64,000 bases of DNA. It comes from Nocardioides alcanivorans. Lineage in GTDB: Bacteria; Actinomycetota; Actinomycetes; Propionibacteriales; Nocardioidaceae. How positions within the stretch are numbered: the stretch's first letter is position 1; each line of letters begins with the position of its first letter. Shown here piece by piece: positions 60,459 through 64,000 of this stretch. The stretch lies in the NCBI RefSeq assembly GCF_021555175.1, contig NZ_JAKGRW010000019.1, positions 62,001 to 126,000 on the forward strand. The letters run 5' to 3'. The position numbers and the translations under genes are program-made. The notes below the pieces were generated by a model that saw only the letters and a list, made by a program, of their open reading frames with translations, searched no databases and was not told the origin of the DNA.

Positions 60459-61453
60459 TCAACGCCGTTCGCGCAGCCGAGCGTTCGGCATCGGCGGCGC
60501 CGGGATCGGCGGGAGCGGTTGGTCGGGCAACGTGCCGAAGAGGCCGTCTGCCACGTCGAGACCCGAGGTGACGACCGCGCCATCCCGGACGATCTGTTCC
60601 TGCCACTGCCGGCGGGACTCGACGATCTCCTCATGGCTGCGGCCGACGAAGTTCCACCACATGATGATCGACTCGCCGAAGGGCGGGCCGCCCAACAGGA
60701 TGAGCCGGGAGTCGACCTGAGCAGTGATGCCGAGTGTCGTACGCCCCGGCGCGAGATAGCCGAGGTCGGCCGCCGCGACGGGGCAGCCCTCCACCTCGAT
60801 CCCGCCCTCGTCGAGGAGCACCCCGTGCTCGAAGTGCTCGGCGACGTCGAGCGTGAGCGTCGCACCGGCATCGAGGAGGATCTCCGCACCGAGCAACTCG
60901 GTGTGGGTCCGCACCGGTGAGGAGTCACCGAGCAGGTCGCCGAGGAAGACCCGGGCAGTGAAGCCATCGCCGGTCACGGCCTCGGGCGCGTAGTGCTCGA
61001 AGGCAGGTGCGACGTGCCGGGTGGCGTCGGGCAGCGCCACCCAGAGTTGGACCCCGTGCAGCGTGGCGGTGTCGGGAGTGGAGACCTCGGAGTGGCTGAT
61101 GCCACGTCCGGAGGTCATCAGGTTGACCTCCCCGGGCGCACCATGGCGACGGTGCCGACGCTGTCGCGGTGCTCGATCTCACCGGTGAAGAGCCAGCTGA
61201 CCGTGGCCAGACCGGTGTGCGGATGGGCGGCGACCGACATGCCACCGGACTCCGAGACGAGGTCGGGGCCGTAGTGGTCGACGAAGCACCAGGCACCGAT
61301 CAGGGAGCGCTGGCGCGACGGGAGCGTCCGGCGCACCAACATCGCCCGCGGCCCGCCCAAGGGGACCTCACGCGGAGCGATGATCTCCACGCCGGGCACC
61401 GCCTCGCCCTCCGCGCAGACGAGTTCGTCGGGACGCATCTCCTGGTTGCTCAT
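60459..61453 (-). CDS. Pirin family protein (one frameshift in this sequence)
   Basis: Restored 331 aa bicupin. Metal site SVAAHPHTGLATVSWLFTGE with IEHRDSVG; second part MTSGRGISHSEVSTPDTATL, HGVQLWVALPD, and the C-terminal cupin LILLGGPPFGESIIMWWNFV. One G missing in the G4 run (plus-strand cccc 61130-61133): AMVRPGEVNLMTSGRG is restored. Bacterial pirins may act as quercetinases or metabolic regulators. Confidence 0.9.
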
Positions 61454-61488
61454 GCCTCCAGTGTGCACCGCTCGGCTCGAACGCGAGG

Positions 61489-62604
61489 TCAGCGCGCGCG
61501 ACTCTGCTCCGAGCCCGTCGGGAAGGGGTTGAAGCGACATCCCTGCAGACCCTTGGACTGCTGCTGCATCACTGGCGCGGCTGCACCGCTGCGGGGGCAG
61601 CTGGCGTGGCCGAAGCCGAGCCAGTGACCGGTCTCGTGGTTGACCACCATGTGCCGGTAGCCGCGCAGCGATCCGCCGGCGGCGTTCCAGGCCGGCGAAG
61701 CGTGCTGCCAACGCGTCTGGTTGATCACGACGTAACGGCCCACGCGGCAGCTCCACTGGACGCTGCACACCGGCGAGAAACGCGGCAGCCAGGAGGCCTC
61801 CGCGAGCACGAGGGTGAAGTTGCCGCCACTCCCGACCCGACGGAACTTGACGCCACCACCGCGCCAGCCGCGGGCATCGTCATAGGTCTGCTGGGCCAGT
61901 TTCTTGAACTTCGGCAGCGAGGCGGAGACCTTGCCCCGGGTCTCGACGGAGTAGGTGACGACGCGGCGTACGCCGACCTTGTGCTTGCCGGTTACCTTCT
62001 TGGACGTGACCTGACGCTTCTTCCAGCCGTCGCGCCCGGCCGTCCAGCGCACCTGGATCCGGTGACCGACATCGGAGGCGGCGACCTTGAACTTCTTGCC
62101 CTTCGCACCCTTGACGGGCTTCCCGTCGCGCAGCCACTGGCGCCTCAGCTTCTGCGGCGCCTTGTCGAACTTCGGCTTCGTGGAGGTGAGCGTCCTGCCG
62201 ATGCGCGCCGTGCCCTTGATCGTGGGCTTGCGCTTCACCGCGAAGACGGCCTTGCGGATGGTGAGCGGTGCGGTGAGGACCACGGTGGTGCCGTCGGCGT
62301 TGGTCGCCGAGACACGCGCCGAGAGCTGCCGGCCGAGGTCGGACCTGGTGGCGGTGCGGGAGCGTGCGGTCGCGCCGCTGATCGGGGATCCGTCACGCAG
62401 CCACTGCACGCTCAGGCTGTCGGGGACCGGCGTCCAGGCGCCCGTGTCGACGGTGAGCACCCCACGCACGACGGCCTTGCCGCTGATGCTCGGCGCGGTG
62501 GTCGCAACCGGAGCCGCGGCCGAAGCGGGCGCCGCACCGAGAGTGAGGAGCGCCGCCACGAGGCCAAGGGTGGACAGCGCTGAGAAGAATCGCACCTGAT
62601 CCAT
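61489..62604 (-). CDS. Secreted DUF3152 zincin-like protein with N-terminal Ig-like repeats
   Basis: 371 aa from ATG 62604 (an ATG at 62640 adds 12 residues). The signal peptide ends LLTLGAAPASA. Two beta-sandwich repeats of the kind SISGKAVVRGVLTVDTGAW ... VQWLRDGSPISGAT, the second TIKGTARIGRTLTSTKPKFD ... RQWLRDGKPVKGAK. The C-terminal DUF3152 domain has four Cys and the metalloprotease-like HMVVNHETGHWLGFGHASC (HExGHxxGxxH with an inserted residue pattern like metzincins). Probably an exported peptidase; activity not shown. Confidence 0.82.
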   Translation of the reverse strand: MDQVRFFSALSTLGLVAALLTLGAAPASAAAPVATTAPSISGKAVVRGVLTVDTGAWTPVPDSLSVQWLRDGSPISGATARSRTATRSDLGRQLSARVSATNADGTTVVLTAPLTIRKAVFAVKRKPTIKGTARIGRTLTSTKPKFDKAPQKLRRQWLRDGKPVKGAKGKKFKVAASDVGHRIQVRWTAGRDGWKKRQVTSKKVTGKHKVGVRRVVTYSVETRGKVSASLPKFKKLAQQTYDDARGWRGGGVKFRRVGSGGNFTLVLAEASWLPRFSPVCSVQWSCRVGRYVVINQTRWQHASPAWNAAGGSLRGYRHMVVNHETGHWLGFGHASCPRSGAAAPVMQQQSKGLQGCRFNPFPTGSEQSRAR

Positions 62605-62672
62605 GCTACCGAGCACCTGCGAGCGAACGTCTGCAGTCATGACAGCGGCGGATTGGTGCCACGGAGCGACAC

Positions 62673-63893
62673 CTACCTGCCGCCATCTTCGTCTCCCGGC
62701 TCGCGCGACCAGCTCCACGCGTAGTCGGGGTCCTCGACGGCGAGTCCCGCCTCACCCAACTCGAGTGCGGCGAAGGTGTCGACCATGACGGCCGTCTCCT
62801 CGAAACGCTCGGCCCCCAGGGACGCCTCGACCGCGCTGGGCTGGGGTCCGTGAGGATGGCCTCCGGGGTGCAGGGAGATCGAGCCGACGCCGATACCGGA
62901 GCCCTTGCGGGCCTCGTAGTCACCGGCGACATAGAACATGACCTCGTCGGAGTCGACGTTGGAGTGGTAGTAGGGCACCGGCACGGCGAGCGGGTGGTAG
63001 TCGACCTTGCGGGGCAAGAAGTTGCACACCACGAAGTTGTGCCCCTCCAGCACTTGGTGGACCGGCGGTGGTTGGTGCACCTTGCCGGTGATCGGCATGT
63101 AGTCCTCGATGTTGAGCGTCCACGGATAGAGGCAGCCGTCCCAGCCGACCACGTCGAACGGATGCGTGGCCGCGGTCATCACCGTGCCGCCGATGCCTCC
63201 CGGCGCCGCACGCACGCGATGCTTCACCAGGACGGGTACGTCGACCTCGTGTGCGTGCGCGGCGGTGAGTGCCTCGAGGTCACGTGGTCCGTGCTGGTCC
63301 CGCTCGCAGTAGGGAGCATGCTCGAGCAGCTGACCGTAGCGGGAGAGGTAGCGCCGCGGCGGGGCGATGTGGCTGGCGGCCTCGATGCAGTAGAGCCGGC
63401 TCGGCTCGGCAGGCAACCAGCGATGGGTGGTCGCGCGTGGGATCACGACGTAGTCACCGGCGCGGTAGTCGAGGACTCCGAAGACGGTCTCGACCGTGCC
63501 GTGTCCGGTCTCGACGAAGACGCATTCGTCGCCGACCGCGTTGCGGGAGAGGGGCGACGGCGCCACCGCGAGGACATGGCTGATCCGCACGTCGGCATTG
63601 CCGAGCAGGAGGCGACGGTGCTCGACGGCGTTGGCGTCGTCCGGGTGGACGAGCTGGTGGAGCAACAGGTGCCGGGGCTTCAAGGGATGGTTGGGCGTGA
63701 GCCCCTGGGCCGGGGGTGACCAGCTCTCCGCCGCGACGATCGCCGACGGCACGCCGCGGTGGTGGAGCAGGGACGAGTCGGAGGAGAAGCCCTCTTCGCC
63801 CATCAGCTCTTCGAACAGGAGCCGACCATCGGCGTCCCGGTGCTGGGTGTGCCGCTGGCGGGGCAGGCTGCCGACGGCGCGGTAGTGGACCAT
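62673..63893 (-). CDS. hmgA: Homogentisate 1,2-dioxygenase
   Basis: Ring-cleaving Fe(II) dioxygenase of tyrosine/phenylalanine breakdown. 406 aa: VHYRAVGSLPRQRHTQHRDA at the start, iron/substrate region HPFDVVGWDGCLYPWTLNIE and YYHSNVDSDEVMFYVAGDYE, then SISLHPGGHPHGPQPSAVEA. ATG 63893 follows GAGGAG at five bases; GTG 63899 is an alternative. A palindrome upstream and a divergent gene suggest local regulation. Downstream pathway genes are not in the window. Confidence 0.92.
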   Translation of the reverse strand: MVHYRAVGSLPRQRHTQHRDADGRLLFEELMGEEGFSSDSSLLHHRGVPSAIVAAESWSPPAQGLTPNHPLKPRHLLLHQLVHPDDANAVEHRRLLLGNADVRISHVLAVAPSPLSRNAVGDECVFVETGHGTVETVFGVLDYRAGDYVVIPRATTHRWLPAEPSRLYCIEAASHIAPPRRYLSRYGQLLEHAPYCERDQHGPRDLEALTAAHAHEVDVPVLVKHRVRAAPGGIGGTVMTAATHPFDVVGWDGCLYPWTLNIEDYMPITGKVHQPPPVHQVLEGHNFVVCNFLPRKVDYHPLAVPVPYYHSNVDSDEVMFYVAGDYEARKGSGIGVGSISLHPGGHPHGPQPSAVEASLGAERFEETAVMVDTFAALELGEAGLAVEDPDYAWSWSREPGDEDGGR

Positions 63894-63907
63894 GAGCACT
63901 CCTCGCG

Positions 63908-63926
63908 ACGTTCGTTAATCGAACGT
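63908..63926. promoter_or_regulatory. Palindromic operator candidate upstream of hmgA
   Basis: ACGTTCG-TTAAT-CGAACGT: 7-bp arms and a 5-bp AT spacer in the 67-bp gap between hmgA and a divergent gene. Resembles binding sites of IclR/MarR/TetR-type regulators of catabolic genes. The regulator identity is inferred from position only. Confidence 0.6.
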
Positions 63927-63960
63927 TTACGTCCTGTATTCGAATCTCTAGAGTAGGAGC

Positions 63961-64000
63961 GTGAGCACCACGACGCCAGCCCCCGACAGCTCCTCGGCTC
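63961..64000 (+). CDS. Start of a divergent gene (cut by window end)
   Basis: GTG 63961 opens a frame VSTTTPAPDSSSA that runs off the right edge. TAGAGT (63949-63954) lies six bases upstream, a leaderless pattern seen repeatedly here. Only 13 codons are visible, so the product is unknown; divergence from hmgA across a palindrome makes a transcription regulator plausible. Confidence 0.5.
   Translation, partial: MSTTTPAPDSSSA

Overview
The window comes from a high-GC actinobacterium, most likely Nocardioidaceae (Nocardioides-like). The evidence is the GC-saturated codon usage, a complete mce lipid-import operon, the gene order tRNA-Thr / tRNA-Met / rpmG / hadA / hadB and tRNA-Trp / secE / nusG / rplK / rplA, heme enzymes of the coproporphyrin-dependent route, a DUF222-HNH protein, many leaderless genes with a TAnnnT box 6-8 nt before the start codon, and the intergenic repeat GTCTCGACARGCTCGAYCAMCG. 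No insertion sequence, prophage or CRISPR array was seen.

Layout. (1) 1-2.9 kb: 5' part of a class Ia ribonucleotide reductase gene (nrdA, minus strand) behind a cobalamin riboswitch and a promoter carrying paired NrdR-like boxes. (2) 2.9-7.5 kb: accessory patch with a DUF222-HNH gene, repeats, and a LigD-type polymerase gene broken into N- and C-terminal remnants around a 2 kb segment that holds an intact homologue, an Abi-like fragment and an unknown gene. (3) 7.5-27.5 kb: housekeeping and regulatory genes (msrB, hemQ, hemY, a DUF4349 lipoprotein, a DevS-like kinase, pdxH, a citrate synthase, a two-component pair next to an ABC-2 exporter, serC, a methyltransferase, a double-Nudix protein, an orphan kinase, two acyltransferases). 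(4) 27.6-51.5 kb, all minus strand: the transcription/translation block tRNA-Trp, secE, nusG, rplK, rplA, a lipid-carrier-like protein, rplJ, rplL, then an eleven-gene mce operon, then rpoB and rpoC. (5) 51.7-64 kb: aminotransferase and adenosine deaminase (plus strand), then murB, hadB/hadA-like dehydratases, rpmG, tRNA-Met, tRNA-Thr, an amidase, LrgAB, 3-methyladenine glycosylase, flavin reductase, pirin, a secreted DUF3152 protein, hmgA and the start of a divergent gene.

Functional links. HemY and HemQ are steps of one heme pathway. The mce genes encode a full importer (ATPase, two permeases, six MCE proteins, two associated membrane proteins) joined by 4-base stop/start overlaps. The kinase/regulator pair at 14.9-16.6 kb diverges from, and probably controls, the ABC exporter at 16.8-18.5 kb. 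The hadA/hadB-like genes follow rpmG as in mycobacteria, but murB, add and an aminotransferase lie between them and tRNA-Trp/secE.

Sequence-quality warning. Fourteen genes, including rpoB and murB, are interrupted by 18 apparent one-base deletions, every one in a run of three to six G or C. Restoring one base at each site gives a single frame of normal family length. I read these as sequencing or assembly errors and annotate the genes as whole CDS.
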